Shown here piece by piece: positions 16,976 through 26,046 of a DNA stretch of 64,000 bases (positions are counted from its first letter, which is position 1; every line of letters begins with the position of its first letter). Position numbers and translations under genes: made by a program. Source of the DNA: Sphaerisporangium album (GTDB lineage Bacteria; Actinomycetota; Actinomycetes; Streptosporangiales; Streptosporangiaceae); contig NZ_QOIL01000004.1 of assembly GCF_003323745.1 (NCBI RefSeq), forward strand, positions 379,670-443,669, read 5' to 3'. The notes beneath the pieces are model-generated. The model saw only the letters and a list, made by a program, of their open reading frames with translations, searched no databases and was not told the DNA's origin.

Positions 16976-17117
16976 CCGGGGAACGCCGACTACGAGCTTC
17001 GGTGTCAGAGGTACGCCTAGCCGGTAAGTGGCCCCGCCACCAGCCCGGCCTGAGTCGCCAGGACCGCACGTCAGCGTCCGAGGCGGGGCCGTACCCTCTA
17101 TCGTCTGGAGTGCGAGA

Positions 17118-17933
17118 ATGATCCCCGGTCGTATCCGCATCCGTACGTGTCTCAGCGCGGCGGCCCTCCTCGCCGCGGCGCTGGTCGCCCCCCTGCTCGC
17201 GACGCCCGCCGCTTCGGCGGCCACCGTCACCCCGCCCCCGGCGCACGCCGGGTTCGACTACCAGATCGGCGGCGCCTACGCCCCGCCCGCCGGAGTCACG
17301 GTCGTCAGCCGCGACCGCACGGCGAGTCCCGCCGCCGGGCTGTACAACATCTGCTACGTCAACGCCTTCCAGGTGCAGCCGGGCGAGGAGGGGACGTGGG
17401 ACTCCGACCTGCTGCTGCGCGACGCCGCCGGTAACGTCGTCATCGACGAGGGGTGGGGGGAGGCGCTGCTCGACCTGCGTACCGACGCCAAGCGGCGGCG
17501 GATCGCCGCCAAGGTGAACGGCTGGATCGACGGCTGCAGGAGCAAGGGGTTCCAGGCGGTGGAGCCCGACAACTACGACAGCTACAGCCGTTCCAAGAAG
17601 TTGCTGACGGCGGCGAACGCCCAGGCGTACATCAAGCTGCTCTCCGCGCACGCACACGGCGAGGGCCTGGCGATAGCCCAGAAGAACACCGTGGAGCTGG
17701 CCGGCTCACGTGTGGCGAACGGGCTCGACTTCGCGGTCGCCGAGGAGTGCGGCTACTACAGGGAGTGCGGCGACTACACCGCGGCGTTCGGCGACAACGT
17801 GATCGTGATCGAGTACAACGCGACGGGCCTGTCGAGGGCCTGCTCGGGCTGGGGCACCACGCTGAGCATCGTCCGCCGCGACGTGGACGTCTCTCCCATC
17901 GGCAGTGGCGGATACGTCCGCCGTACCTGCTGA
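17118..17933 (+). CDS. Secreted GH114-type endo-alpha-1,4-polygalactosaminidase-like protein
   Basis: 271 aa from ATG 17118, with GGAG upstream. A classical signal peptide (Arg-rich start, then LSAAALLAAALVAPLLATPA) ends near ASA. The mature part carries FDYQIGGAY, LYNICYVNAFQ, a candidate acidic site VEPDNYDSY and AEECGYYRECGDY, matching actinobacterial GH114 (PF03537) proteins. The founding enzyme cuts alpha-1,4-polygalactosamine, and fungal members cut galactosaminogalactan. Four Cys in the last third probably pair. It is the first rightward gene of the carbohydrate locus but is followed by a hairpin, so it may be its own transcript. Confidence 0.8.
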   Translation: MIPGRIRIRTCLSAAALLAAALVAPLLATPAASAATVTPPPAHAGFDYQIGGAYAPPAGVTVVSRDRTASPAAGLYNICYVNAFQVQPGEEGTWDSDLLLRDAAGNVVIDEGWGEALLDLRTDAKRRRIAAKVNGWIDGCRSKGFQAVEPDNYDSYSRSKKLLTAANAQAYIKLLSAHAHGEGLAIAQKNTVELAGSRVANGLDFAVAEECGYYRECGDYTAAFGDNVIVIEYNATGLSRACSGWGTTLSIVRRDVDVSPIGSGGYVRRTC

Positions 17934-17944
17934 GCACCCGCCGA

Positions 17945-17971
17945 TCAGGGCCGCCGTCCAGGCGGCCCTGA
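17945..17971 (+). terminator. Hairpin terminator after the GH114 gene
   Basis: TCAGGGCCGCC and GGCGGCCCTGA form a perfect 11-bp stem with a 5-nt loop, 12 bp after the stop. There is no T-run. It suggests that the transporter genes downstream have their own promoter in 17972-18076. Confidence 0.7.
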
Positions 17972-18076
17972 GCGCACCGGCGACGGCGGGTGGCGTCCCT
18001 CACTCACCGGCCACGGCATCGCCACCCGCCGAGCCCGAACCGGCTCGTCCGTGTCTTATCTGTTCTTGGAGTAAAG

Positions 18077-19405
18077 ATGGGTGCAGTCCATCACAACGCC
18101 TCACTTCCTTCGCGGCGCGGCGTCCTGCGCGGCGGAGCGCTCACGCTGGCCGCGATCGCCAGCGCGTCGCTGTCCGGGTGCGCCTCGGGCTCCGACGACG
18201 CCGCCGACACCGGCGGGCCGGTCACGATCGAGCTCTGGCACGGGCAGACCGACACCGGCCGCAAGGCCATCGAACGGCTGGTGAAGGACTTCGAGCGCAC
18301 CCATCCCGGCATCCGCATCGACACGGGCGGGGGAGTGCTCGCCGACGCGATGCTGCAGAAGGTGACGGCCGGGCTCGCCGCCGGTTCCTACCCGGACATC
18401 GCCTACATCTTCGGGTCGGACCTCGCCAACGTCGCCCGCAGTCCCCAGGTGGCGGACCTGACCGAGCTGGTGAACTCCGGCCCCACGCCATGGACTGACT
18501 ACTGGGCGCCCGCGCGCGAGGCCGTCACCGTCAAAGGCCGGGTCAAGGCGGTTCCCGCCCTGCTCGACTCGCTCGCCGTGGTCTGCAACAAGAAGCTGTT
18601 CCGCGCGGCCGGAGTCCCGCTGCCCAAGGAGGGCTGGACGTGGCAGGAGTTCACGGACACGGCCAAGCGGCTGACCGACGCGAAGCGTGGCACCTTCGGC
18701 ACCGGCTGGCCGGGGGCGGGCGACGAGGACACGGTGTGGCGGCTGTGGCCGCTGCTCTGGGACCTCGGCGGCGACGTGGTCACCGCGGACGGACGCGAGG
18801 TCGGGTTCGCGGGCGCGGGTGAGCGGGCGCTCGGAGTGGTGCGGACGCTGGCCCAGGACGCGAGCGTCTACATCGACCCCAAGCCGGGCAGCGAGCAGAT
18901 GTACCAGGTGTTCAACTCCGGCCGTATGGGCATGGTGGTCACCGGCCCCTGGCAGCTCCCGGACATCGCCGACGCCAAGATCGACTATCACGTGGTGCCG
19001 CTGCCGAGCTTCAGCGGGCGGCCGGTCACGATCTCGGGGCCCGACACCTGGACGGTGTTCGACAACGGCCCGGCGCGGGTGCGCGCCGCCGGCACCTTCC
19101 TGACCTGGCTGACGCAGCCCGAGCAGGACGTGCGGTGGGACGTGGAGGCGGGCAGCCTGCCGCTGAGCAAGCGGACCGAGAACCTGCCCGCCTGGCGCGA
19201 GAAGGTCGCGGGCACCGAAGGGCTGGCGGTGTTCACCAAGACACTGGAGACGGCGCGCGTGCGGCCCAACCATCCCGGCTACCCGCAGATCTCCAGCGCG
19301 CTCGCCCAGGCCATCGTCGCCGTGCTGCTCGGCAGGAGCACCCCCGCCGACGCTCTGCGTGACTGCGTGGACAAGGCCAACACCGCGCTGCGCGTCCCGC
19401 GCTGA
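18077..19405 (+). CDS. Sugar ABC transporter substrate-binding lipoprotein
   Basis: 442 aa from ATG 18077 with GGAG upstream. The N-terminus has twin arginines (SRRGVLRGGALTLAAIASA) and a lipobox LSGC, so it is probably a Tat-exported lipoprotein. The body is a family 1 (MalE/UgpB-like) solute-binding protein: IELWHGQTDTGRKAIERLVKDF, PDIAYIFGSDLA and GPWQLPDIADAKIDYHVVPL are typical. It should capture an oligosaccharide outside the membrane and deliver it to the two permeases next to it. No ATPase gene is in the cluster; many actinomycete sugar importers share MsiK encoded elsewhere. Confidence 0.9.
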   Translation: MGAVHHNASLPSRRGVLRGGALTLAAIASASLSGCASGSDDAADTGGPVTIELWHGQTDTGRKAIERLVKDFERTHPGIRIDTGGGVLADAMLQKVTAGLAAGSYPDIAYIFGSDLANVARSPQVADLTELVNSGPTPWTDYWAPAREAVTVKGRVKAVPALLDSLAVVCNKKLFRAAGVPLPKEGWTWQEFTDTAKRLTDAKRGTFGTGWPGAGDEDTVWRLWPLLWDLGGDVVTADGREVGFAGAGERALGVVRTLAQDASVYIDPKPGSEQMYQVFNSGRMGMVVTGPWQLPDIADAKIDYHVVPLPSFSGRPVTISGPDTWTVFDNGPARVRAAGTFLTWLTQPEQDVRWDVEAGSLPLSKRTENLPAWREKVAGTEGLAVFTKTLETARVRPNHPGYPQISSALAQAIVAVLLGRSTPADALRDCVDKANTALRVPR

Positions 19406-19423
19406 GCATGCCGAGGAGCCTCC

Positions 19424-20395
19424 ATGCCTAGCCTGCCCACGCCGATCACCATCGCCGACCGTGCCAAGGAACGATCCACCCCGCGCCGGCCGACCGGGCC
19501 CTGGTACTCCCAGCGCCGCCAGGAGGCCACGACCGCCTGGGCGTTCATCTCTCCCGCCGTCCTGATCATCATCGGGCTCAGCGTCGTGCCCGTGGTGTGG
19601 TCGCTGCTGCTGTCCTTCCAGGCTGACGACCTGGTCACGCCGAGCGTCTGGGTCGGGCTGGACAACTACCGGGCCCTGGCCGAGGACCCGAACTTCGGCC
19701 AGGCCGTGCGCAACACCCTGCTGTACACCGCGATGTACGTGCCGCTCAGCATCGGCCTCGGGCTGGGGCTGGCCCTCGCGCTGAACCGGCCCGTCAAGCT
19801 GGTCGGGCTGTACCGCACATTGATCTTCGTGCCGTTCGTCATCTCGCCCACGGCTCAGGGCACGCTGTTCTCGTTCATCCTGGACCCCGAGTTCGGCGCG
19901 GCCAACTCCGTGCTGCACTCCCTCGGCGTCTCCCCCCAGGGGTTCCTCACCGACCCCGCCCAGGCCCTGCTCGTCCTGGTGGGGATCACCTTGTGGAGCG
20001 GCACGGGATTCTGCGTGGTCGTGTACCTCGCGGCCCTGCAGGACGTGTCGCCGTCCCTGATCGAGGCGGCGCGGCTCGACGGGGCAGGCCGGGTGCGCCT
20101 GCTGCGCCACATCACCCTGCCCACACTCGCGCCGGTCAGCGTGTTCCTGGTGCTCTGGCAGACCATCAACGCCCTGCAGGTCTTCGACCTGGTGTACGTG
20201 ACGACCAAGGGAGGGCCGCTCGGCGCCACCACCGTGATCGTCTACTTCATCTGGGAGCAGGCGTTCAAGAACTTCTCCGCCGGATACGGCGCCGCGGCGG
20301 CCTACGTCCTGGCGCTGGCCCTGCTCGTGGTCGGCGTCGGCCTGCGGGTGGTCCGCGGCCGTGAGCGCCGCCGCCTCGAAGGAGCGACATCTTGA
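19424..20395 (+). CDS. Sugar ABC transporter permease (MalF/UgpA type)
   Basis: 323 aa, six predicted helices. The cytoplasmic coupling motif EAARLDGAGRVRLLRHITLP near residue 215 is the EAA loop that docks the ATPase. The N-terminal 40 residues are hydrophilic. It starts 18 bp after the binding-protein gene with GAGGAG upstream, and its stop overlaps the next permease start by 4 bp. Confidence 0.92.
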   Translation: MPSLPTPITIADRAKERSTPRRPTGPWYSQRRQEATTAWAFISPAVLIIIGLSVVPVVWSLLLSFQADDLVTPSVWVGLDNYRALAEDPNFGQAVRNTLLYTAMYVPLSIGLGLGLALALNRPVKLVGLYRTLIFVPFVISPTAQGTLFSFILDPEFGAANSVLHSLGVSPQGFLTDPAQALLVLVGITLWSGTGFCVVVYLAALQDVSPSLIEAARLDGAGRVRLLRHITLPTLAPVSVFLVLWQTINALQVFDLVYVTTKGGPLGATTVIVYFIWEQAFKNFSAGYGAAAAYVLALALLVVGVGLRVVRGRERRRLEGATS

Positions 20396-21282
20396 TCACG
20401 ACGGCAGGCGTGTCCCAGCGCACGCACCGCCAGGCGGCCCCGGCCTCCGGGCCCCGGCGAGGCGGCATCAGGCCGCCGTTCAGCGCCTGGCACCTCCTTC
20501 TCGCCCCGCTGGCGCTGATATTTGCGATTCCGCTGATCTGGCTGCTGCTCAGCTCCGTCATGAGCGACGCGGAGATCAACCGCTTCCCTCCCGCGCTCTG
20601 GCCCTCCGGCATCGACCTCGGCGGATACCAGTACGTGCTGAACAACGCCGGGTTCCCCCGCTGGTTCGCCAACTCGCTGATCGTCTCGGTCACCGCCGTC
20701 GTGGCCAACCTGGTGTTCGGCGCGCTCGGAGGCTACGCGTTCGCCCGTATGCGGTTCGCCGGCTCCCGCGTGCTCCTGGTGCTGATCCTGGCCACGATGG
20801 TGATCCCCTTCCAGCTCACCATGATCCCGACGTTTCTCGTCATGAAGCGCCTCGGGCTCATCGACACGCTGGGCGCGCTGATCATCCCCTCGCTGGTCAC
20901 GCCGTTCGCCGTCTTCCTGTTGCGGCAGTTCTTCCTCTCCCTGCCCAGGGAACTGGAGGAGGCCGCCTGGATCGACGGCTGCTCGCGGCTACGGGTGCTG
21001 GTCCGCGTGGTGCTGCCGCTGTCACGCCCGGCGCTGAGCACGGTCGCGGTCCTGACGTTCCTGGCCACCTGGAACGACCTGACCTGGCCGCTGATCGCCA
21101 TCAACCACGACACCCAGTACACCCTCCAGCTGGGACTGGCGACCTTCCAGGGCCGGCACCACACGAAGTGGGCCGCCGTGATGGCGGGCAACGTCATCAC
21201 GGTGGTGCCGGTGCTGCTCGCCTTCCTCGGCGCGCAGAAGGCGTTCATCCAGTCCATCACCTCCAGCGGCCTCAAGGGCTGA
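20392..21282 (+). CDS. Sugar ABC transporter permease (MalG/UgpE type)
   Basis: 296 aa, TTG start overlapping the previous stop, with AAGGAG upstream. Six helices; the EAA loop is EEAAWIDGCSRLRVLVRVVLP near residue 195. It ends in the usual short cytoplasmic tail (FIQSITSSGLKG). It pairs with the preceding permease to form the channel for the sugar bound by the lipoprotein. Confidence 0.92.
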   Translation: MITTAGVSQRTHRQAAPASGPRRGGIRPPFSAWHLLLAPLALIFAIPLIWLLLSSVMSDAEINRFPPALWPSGIDLGGYQYVLNNAGFPRWFANSLIVSVTAVVANLVFGALGGYAFARMRFAGSRVLLVLILATMVIPFQLTMIPTFLVMKRLGLIDTLGALIIPSLVTPFAVFLLRQFFLSLPRELEEAAWIDGCSRLRVLVRVVLPLSRPALSTVAVLTFLATWNDLTWPLIAINHDTQYTLQLGLATFQGRHHTKWAAVMAGNVITVVPVLLAFLGAQKAFIQSITSSGLKG

Positions 21283-21316
21283 CCGCTCCGTACGCGCACG
21301 ATCCAGAGGAAACCGG

Positions 21317-22273
21317 ATGCCGCCCACTTTCGACCTGCTCGTCATCGGGGACGCCAACCCCGACGTGATCCTCGGCCCGCTGGACGCCCCCCTGGCCTTC
21401 GGCCAGCGCGAACAGCTCGTCGGCACCGGCGCGCTCACGCTCGGCGGATCCGGGGCGATCATGGCCTGCGGCGCGGCGCGCCTGGGCCTCAGGGTCGCCT
21501 TCGCCGGGCTGGTGGGCGACGACGACGCCGGCCGCTACGTGCGCGACACCCTGGCCGCATGCGGCGTCGACGTCGCCGCCCTGCGCATGGACCCCGGCCT
21601 GCCGACCCCGCTCACCGTGGTGATCACACGCGAGGGCGACCGCGCGATCCTGACCGCCCCCGGCACGCTCGCGGCCACCACCGCCGGGGTCGTTCCCGAG
21701 CGGCTGCTGAGCGGCAGCCGGCACGTGCACGCCGCCTCGTACTTCCTGATGCCGCGGCTCGCCGGCGCCCTGCCCGGCCTGTTCCGCGCCGCGCGCGCCC
21801 ACGGCGCCACCACGTCCCTCGACACCAACGACGACCCCACCGGCCGATGGGACCCCGCCGGGCTCGCCGCGGTCCTCGCCGAGACCGACATCCTGCTGCC
21901 GAACGCCCACGAGGCGCGCCACCTCGCCACGGGTGCCGCCGGGGCGCTGGAGACGGCCGCGGCCGACCTGGCGGCGCGCGGGCCGCTGGTGGCCGTCAAG
22001 AACGGCGCCGACGGCGCTCTCTGCCACGACGGCCACACCCTCGTCACCACCGCCGGTATCGCCGTGACACCCGCCGACACCGTCGGCGCCGGGGACAGCT
22101 TCGACGCCGGCTTCGTCGCCGCGACCCTGAACGGGATGCCCGTCGAAGGCGCCCTGGAGTTCGCCGCCGTCTGCGGCGCCCTGTCGACCCGCGCCCACGG
22201 CGGCACAACGGCCCAGCCCACCTGGGACGAGGCCGCCGCCCATATCACCCGCAACGGAGAGAACCGCAGATGA
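21317..22273 (+). CDS. PfkB-family sugar kinase (ribokinase-like)
   Basis: 318 aa. N-terminal LVIGDANPDVILG and the C-terminal catalytic loop DTVGAGDSFDAGF define the ribokinase/PfkB fold. It is co-transcribed with the importer and overlaps the GH4 gene by 4 bp, so it very likely phosphorylates the monosaccharide released inside the cell. In the pathway proposed for this locus that would be galactosamine, N-acetylgalactosamine or galactose; the sequence alone does not decide. Confidence 0.85.
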   Translation: MPPTFDLLVIGDANPDVILGPLDAPLAFGQREQLVGTGALTLGGSGAIMACGAARLGLRVAFAGLVGDDDAGRYVRDTLAACGVDVAALRMDPGLPTPLTVVITREGDRAILTAPGTLAATTAGVVPERLLSGSRHVHAASYFLMPRLAGALPGLFRAARAHGATTSLDTNDDPTGRWDPAGLAAVLAETDILLPNAHEARHLATGAAGALETAAADLAARGPLVAVKNGADGALCHDGHTLVTTAGIAVTPADTVGAGDSFDAGFVAATLNGMPVEGALEFAAVCGALSTRAHGGTTAQPTWDEAAAHITRNGENRR

Positions 22274-23580
22274 CCAGCCCCAAGATCACCTTCATCGGCG
22301 CCGGGAGCGTCGTCTTCACCCAAGGTCTGCTCGCGGATCTCTTCGCCTTCCCCGAGTTGAGGAACGCCCACATCTCGCTGCACGACATCGACGCGGAACG
22401 GCTCGCCACAGCGGCGGCCGCCGCCCTCCACATCGCGTCCCGCCTCGGGGCGAGCCCGCGCGTCACCGCCCACCTCGACCGGCGTGAATCGCTCGTGGAC
22501 GCCGACTTCGTGATCAACATCGTGCAGGTCGGCATGGGCGAGGCGACCCGCATGGACTTCGACGTCCCCGCCCGCCACGGCCTGCGCCAGACGATCGGCG
22601 ACACCCTCGGCGTCGGCGGCATCTTCCGCGCGCTGCGCACCTTCCCACTGCTCAAGGCGCTGGGAGAGGACATCGCCGCCGTCTGCCCCGAGGCGTGGCT
22701 GCTCAACTACACCAATCCCATGGCGATGAACGTCCAGTACCTCACGCAGGCCACCGGCCTGACGCGCGTCGTGGGCCTGTGCCACTCGGTGTACTGGACC
22801 ATGCGCGGTCTCTCCGACCTGCTCCAGGTGCCGTACGAGGAGGTCACCTACCGCGCGGCGGGGGTCAACCACCAGGCGTGGGTGCTGCGCTTCGAGCACG
22901 ACGGCGCCGACCTGTACCCGCGTCTCGACGCCCTGATCGCCGAGGACGAGCAGCTGCGCCGCAGGGTCCGCGTCGACATGTACCGCCGCCTGGGCTACTA
23001 CCCGACGGAGACCAGCGAGCACTCCTCCGAGTACGTGCCGTGGTACCTGCACCACGACGGCGAGATCGAGCGGCTGCGGCTGCCCGTGGGGGCCTATCTC
23101 GGCATCGTCGAGGAGAACGTGCGCGAGTACGAGAAGACCCGCGAGGCTCTGGCCGCCGGAGCCCCGCTGCACGTCGAGGGCACCCTGGAGTACGCCCCCC
23201 AGATCATCCACAGCGTCGTCACCGGCACCCCGCGCACCGTCTACGGCAACGTCCCCAACCACGGCCTGATCGACAACCTGCCCGCGCACGGCGTGGTCGA
23301 GGTGCCCTGCCTCGTCGACGCCCTCGGCGTCCAGCCCACGCACGTCGGCGCGCTGCCTCCGCAACTGGCCGCGCTCAACCGCGCCTACCTCAGCATGAAC
23401 GACCTCGTCGTACGCGCCGCGATCGAGGACGACCCCCGCCACATCCGCCACGCCGCCATGGCCGACCCCGCGACCGCCGCGGCCCTGCCGGTCGAGAGCA
23501 TCTGGGCGCTCTGCGACGACATGGTGCGGGCCCACGCCGACCGCCTCCAACCCTCCCTGCGCGCCGTCCTCGGCACCTGA
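22270..23580 (+). CDS. GH4-family NAD/Mn-dependent glycosidase (alpha-galactosidase-like)
   Basis: 436 aa. The N-terminal Rossmann motif is ITFIGAGSVVF. GH4 signatures are NYTNPMAMN, the Mn-binding Cys in GLCHSVYW and the His in GVNHQAWVL, with the catalytic-Tyr region further on. CHS with GVNH is typical of the alpha-galactosidase/alpha-galacturonidase branch, not of 6-phospho-glucosidases. No signal peptide: it acts on imported oligosaccharide, using redox-assisted hydrolysis. Start ATG 22270 overlaps the kinase stop. Last gene of the rightward arm. Confidence 0.88.
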   Translation: MTSPKITFIGAGSVVFTQGLLADLFAFPELRNAHISLHDIDAERLATAAAAALHIASRLGASPRVTAHLDRRESLVDADFVINIVQVGMGEATRMDFDVPARHGLRQTIGDTLGVGGIFRALRTFPLLKALGEDIAAVCPEAWLLNYTNPMAMNVQYLTQATGLTRVVGLCHSVYWTMRGLSDLLQVPYEEVTYRAAGVNHQAWVLRFEHDGADLYPRLDALIAEDEQLRRRVRVDMYRRLGYYPTETSEHSSEYVPWYLHHDGEIERLRLPVGAYLGIVEENVREYEKTREALAAGAPLHVEGTLEYAPQIIHSVVTGTPRTVYGNVPNHGLIDNLPAHGVVEVPCLVDALGVQPTHVGALPPQLAALNRAYLSMNDLVVRAAIEDDPRHIRHAAMADPATAAALPVESIWALCDDMVRAHADRLQPSLRAVLGT

Positions 23581-23667
23581 CGTCCGCGGGCTCGCGGGGC
23601 GGCTTACCGTGGGTGGCGGGGCCGCCTTCGACGGGAAGGGGGCGATCGCCGTGGGAGGTCGGAGCGC

Positions 23668-24186
23668 GTGGAGATAACGCTGGTGCGGGGCGACATCACC
23701 GAGCAGGCCGTGGACGCGATCGTGAACGCCGCCAACTCCTCGCTGCTGGGCGGCGGAGGCGTGGACGGCGCGATCCACCGGCGCGGTGGGCCGCAGATCC
23801 TCGAGGAATGCCGGGTCCTGCGGGCCTCCCGGTACGGCGGCGGGCTGCCCACCGGCCAGGCGGTGGCCACCACGGCCGGGAGGCTGCCGGCGCGCTGGGT
23901 GATCCACACGGTCGGGCCGGTGTACGCCAGGAAGGAGGACCGATCCTCCCTGCTGGCCTCCTGCTACACCGAGTCGCTCAAGGTCGCCGACGAGCTCGGC
24001 GCCGCGACCGTCGCCTTCCCCGCCGTCTCCACGGGCGTCTACGGCTGGCCCATGGACGACGGCGCCCGCATCGCCCTGTCGGCCGTGCGCGGCGCGTCCA
24101 CCCGCGTGGCCGAGGCCCGTTTCGTCCTGTTCGACGCGACGGCGTACGCCGTCTTCGACGAGGCGCTCACGCGGCTGACCGCCTAG
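23668..24186 (+). CDS. Macrodomain protein (O-acetyl-ADP-ribose deacetylase-like)
   Basis: 172 aa from GTG 23668 with GGGAGG upstream. ADP-ribose-binding motifs are RGDITEQAVDAIVNAANSSL, GGGGVDGAIHRRGG and FPAVSTGVYGWP, matching the YmdB/MacroD class that hydrolyses O-acetyl-ADP-ribose or mono-ADP-ribosyl groups. It stands alone, convergent with the methyltransferase gene; the two stop codons overlap. Confidence 0.93.
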   Translation: MEITLVRGDITEQAVDAIVNAANSSLLGGGGVDGAIHRRGGPQILEECRVLRASRYGGGLPTGQAVATTAGRLPARWVIHTVGPVYARKEDRSSLLASCYTESLKVADELGAATVAFPAVSTGVYGWPMDDGARIALSAVRGASTRVAEARFVLFDATAYAVFDEALTRLTA

Positions 24187-25022
24187 GGCCGGTCCGGGGC
24201 CAGCGCCTGCCAGGGGATCGTCAGCTCGCCGAGCCGCCAGCGCCGCCGCCCGCCGAGCGGGGGAGTCGTGGCCACGGGCCAGCGCCCGGCCAGCCGCTCC
24301 ACCGACGCGATCCACCGGGGACGCATGCCGTACGCGCCGTAGGGCGCCGACACGTCCCAGGCGTGGTCGAAGTCGCGCAGGAAGGCGTGCACGCGCTCGC
24401 CGGGCACGTTGCGGTGGATCAGCGTCTTCGGCAGCCGTTCAGCGAGGTCGGACGGGCGCTCGAACCCCGAAAGGCGCGTGGACAGGGTCAGCGTGCGCGG
24501 GCCCCGCGCGTCCAGGGCAACCCAGGCGGCGCGGTGGCCGATCTCCGAGCACGTGCCCTCGACGATCACCCCGCCGGGGGCCAGGCGCGAGCGCAGCAGG
24601 TCCCACGCCTCCCACGCCTGCGCCTCGCCATACTGCCGCAGCACGTTGAACGCCCGCACGATCAGCGGCCGCCCGCCCACCGGCAGCTCGAAGCCGCCCC
24701 GCACGAACGACAGCCCCTGCCGCTCGTGCGGCCTGGCCGCCGCGACGCGGACCGGGTCGATCTCGACGCCCACCACCTCGACGTCCGGCCGGACGCGGCG
24801 CAGCCGGGCGAACATCTCGGACGTCGTGACCGGCGACGCCCCGTACCCGAGGTCAACCACCAGCGGCCGGTCGGCGGACAGCAGCAACGGGCGGCAGACC
24901 TCGGCGACCCAGCGGTCGGACCGCCGCAGCCGGTTGTGCCCGGTCGTGCCCCGGGTGATCTCGCCCACGGGACGCCGGGCCCGCGCGGCCCGCCCGTCCA
25001 TGCCCGCCGCGCCGCCGGTCAA
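24183..25022 (-). CDS. Class I SAM-dependent methyltransferase
   Basis: 279 aa from 25022; an ATG 7 codons later is possible. The SAM-binding region is LVVDLGYGASPVTTSEMF followed by an acidic end of strand 2 (VVGVEID). The conserved opening GEITRGTTGHNRLRRSDRW and the motif IVEGTCSEIGHRAAWV suggest an actinobacterial family of unknown substrate. It lies 14 bp downstream of the SDR gene on the same strand, so the two may be co-transcribed. Confidence 0.75.
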   Translation of the reverse strand: MTGGAAGMDGRAARARRPVGEITRGTTGHNRLRRSDRWVAEVCRPLLLSADRPLVVDLGYGASPVTTSEMFARLRRVRPDVEVVGVEIDPVRVAAARPHERQGLSFVRGGFELPVGGRPLIVRAFNVLRQYGEAQAWEAWDLLRSRLAPGGVIVEGTCSEIGHRAAWVALDARGPRTLTLSTRLSGFERPSDLAERLPKTLIHRNVPGERVHAFLRDFDHAWDVSAPYGAYGMRPRWIASVERLAGRWPVATTPPLGGRRRWRLGELTIPWQALAPDRP

Positions 25023-25035
25023 AGCAGATCGGTGA

Positions 25036-25776
25036 TCACGAGACCCGGTGCACCTTGTGCTGCGCCGCCTGGGCGCGCGGGCGGATCACCAGCCGGTCGA
25101 CGTTGACGTGGGCGGGCCGGGTGACGCACCAGGCGATCGCGTCGGCGACGTCGTCGGCCGTCAGCGGGTCCGGCACGCCCTCGTACACCTTCTCGGCGCG
25201 GTCGGCGTCGCCCCGGAAGCGGGTGAGCGAGAACTCCTCGGTGTGCACCATGCCGGGGGCGACCTCGATGATCCGCACCGGCTCGCCGACCAGCTCCAGG
25301 CGCAGCGTCTCGGTCATGGACGTCTGCGCGTGCTTGGCCGCGCAGTAGCCGCCGCCCCCCTCGTAGGAGACCAGCCCGGCCACCGAGGTCAGCATGAGCA
25401 GCACGCCGTCGCCCGACTCGATCAGCTTGGGCAGCAGCGCCCGCGTCATCCGCAGCGAGCCGAGCACGTTGACCTCGTACATGCGCTGCCAGTCGTCCAC
25501 CAGGCCCTCGGCCACCGGCTCCAGGCCCACCGCGCCGCCCGCGTTGTTGATCAGCACGTCGCACCGGTCCAGCGAGGCCGCGAGCTCCGCCACGGACTCG
25601 TCGGAGGTGACATCCAGCGTGACGGGACGGATCGCGGGCACCTCGGTGGCGAGCTTGTCCAGGCGGTCGCGGCGCCGGGCGGCGGCCACGACCTCGTACC
25701 CCTCCGCCGCGAGCCTGCGCGCCGTCGCCTCGCCGATGCCGCTGCTCGCTCCCGTCACCACCGCTGTCTTGCTCAT
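25036..25776 (-). CDS. Short-chain dehydrogenase/reductase
   Basis: 246 aa. The NADP-binding motif [10 protein letters not shown] is at residues 8-17, the NAG motif in LINNAGG, and the catalytic YxxxK is YCAAKHA. It resembles the YdfG/serine-dehydrogenase-like group ([32 protein letters not shown]). Substrate unknown. Its promoter must lie in 25777-26046, a 270-bp gap divergent with mshA where I see no clear operator. Confidence 0.88.
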   Translation of the reverse strand: MSKTAVVTGASSGIGEATARRLAAEGYEVVAAARRRDRLDKLATEVPAIRPVTLDVTSDESVAELAASLDRCDVLINNAGGAVGLEPVAEGLVDDWQRMYEVNVLGSLRMTRALLPKLIESGDGVLLMLTSVAGLVSYEGGGGYCAAKHAQTSMTETLRLELVGEPVRIIEVAPGMVHTEEFSLTRFRGDADRAEKVYEGVPDPLTADDVADAIAWCVTRPAHVNVDRLVIRPRAQAAQHKVHRVS

Positions 25777-26046
25777 TCGCCGTCCTTATGTTCGCCTTTT
25801 AGTGCTCTGTTCTTGCTTTCTGACCGTTGTGCCCCGGCCAGTGTCGCCCAGGGCCCGGTCATCCGTTCGGTACGCAGGGTCCACGCCGGTCCCCAAGGCC
25901 CACGACGCGTCCCTGATCCCGCGCGCGGGCGCCCGCCCGTCATCCTGCCAGCGCGCGCGGGCGGGGGTAGCGGGGACCCCATGGCGCGACGGCTGGGAAT
26001 CTCGTGTGGTTTCTGGCGGTTATATCCCCTCTGGAGGTGGTGTCAG

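Noticed and set aside
21535-24315. 926-codon minus-strand frame across the kinase and GH4 genes
   Set aside because: No motif, typical antisense composition; both plus-strand genes have intact signatures.
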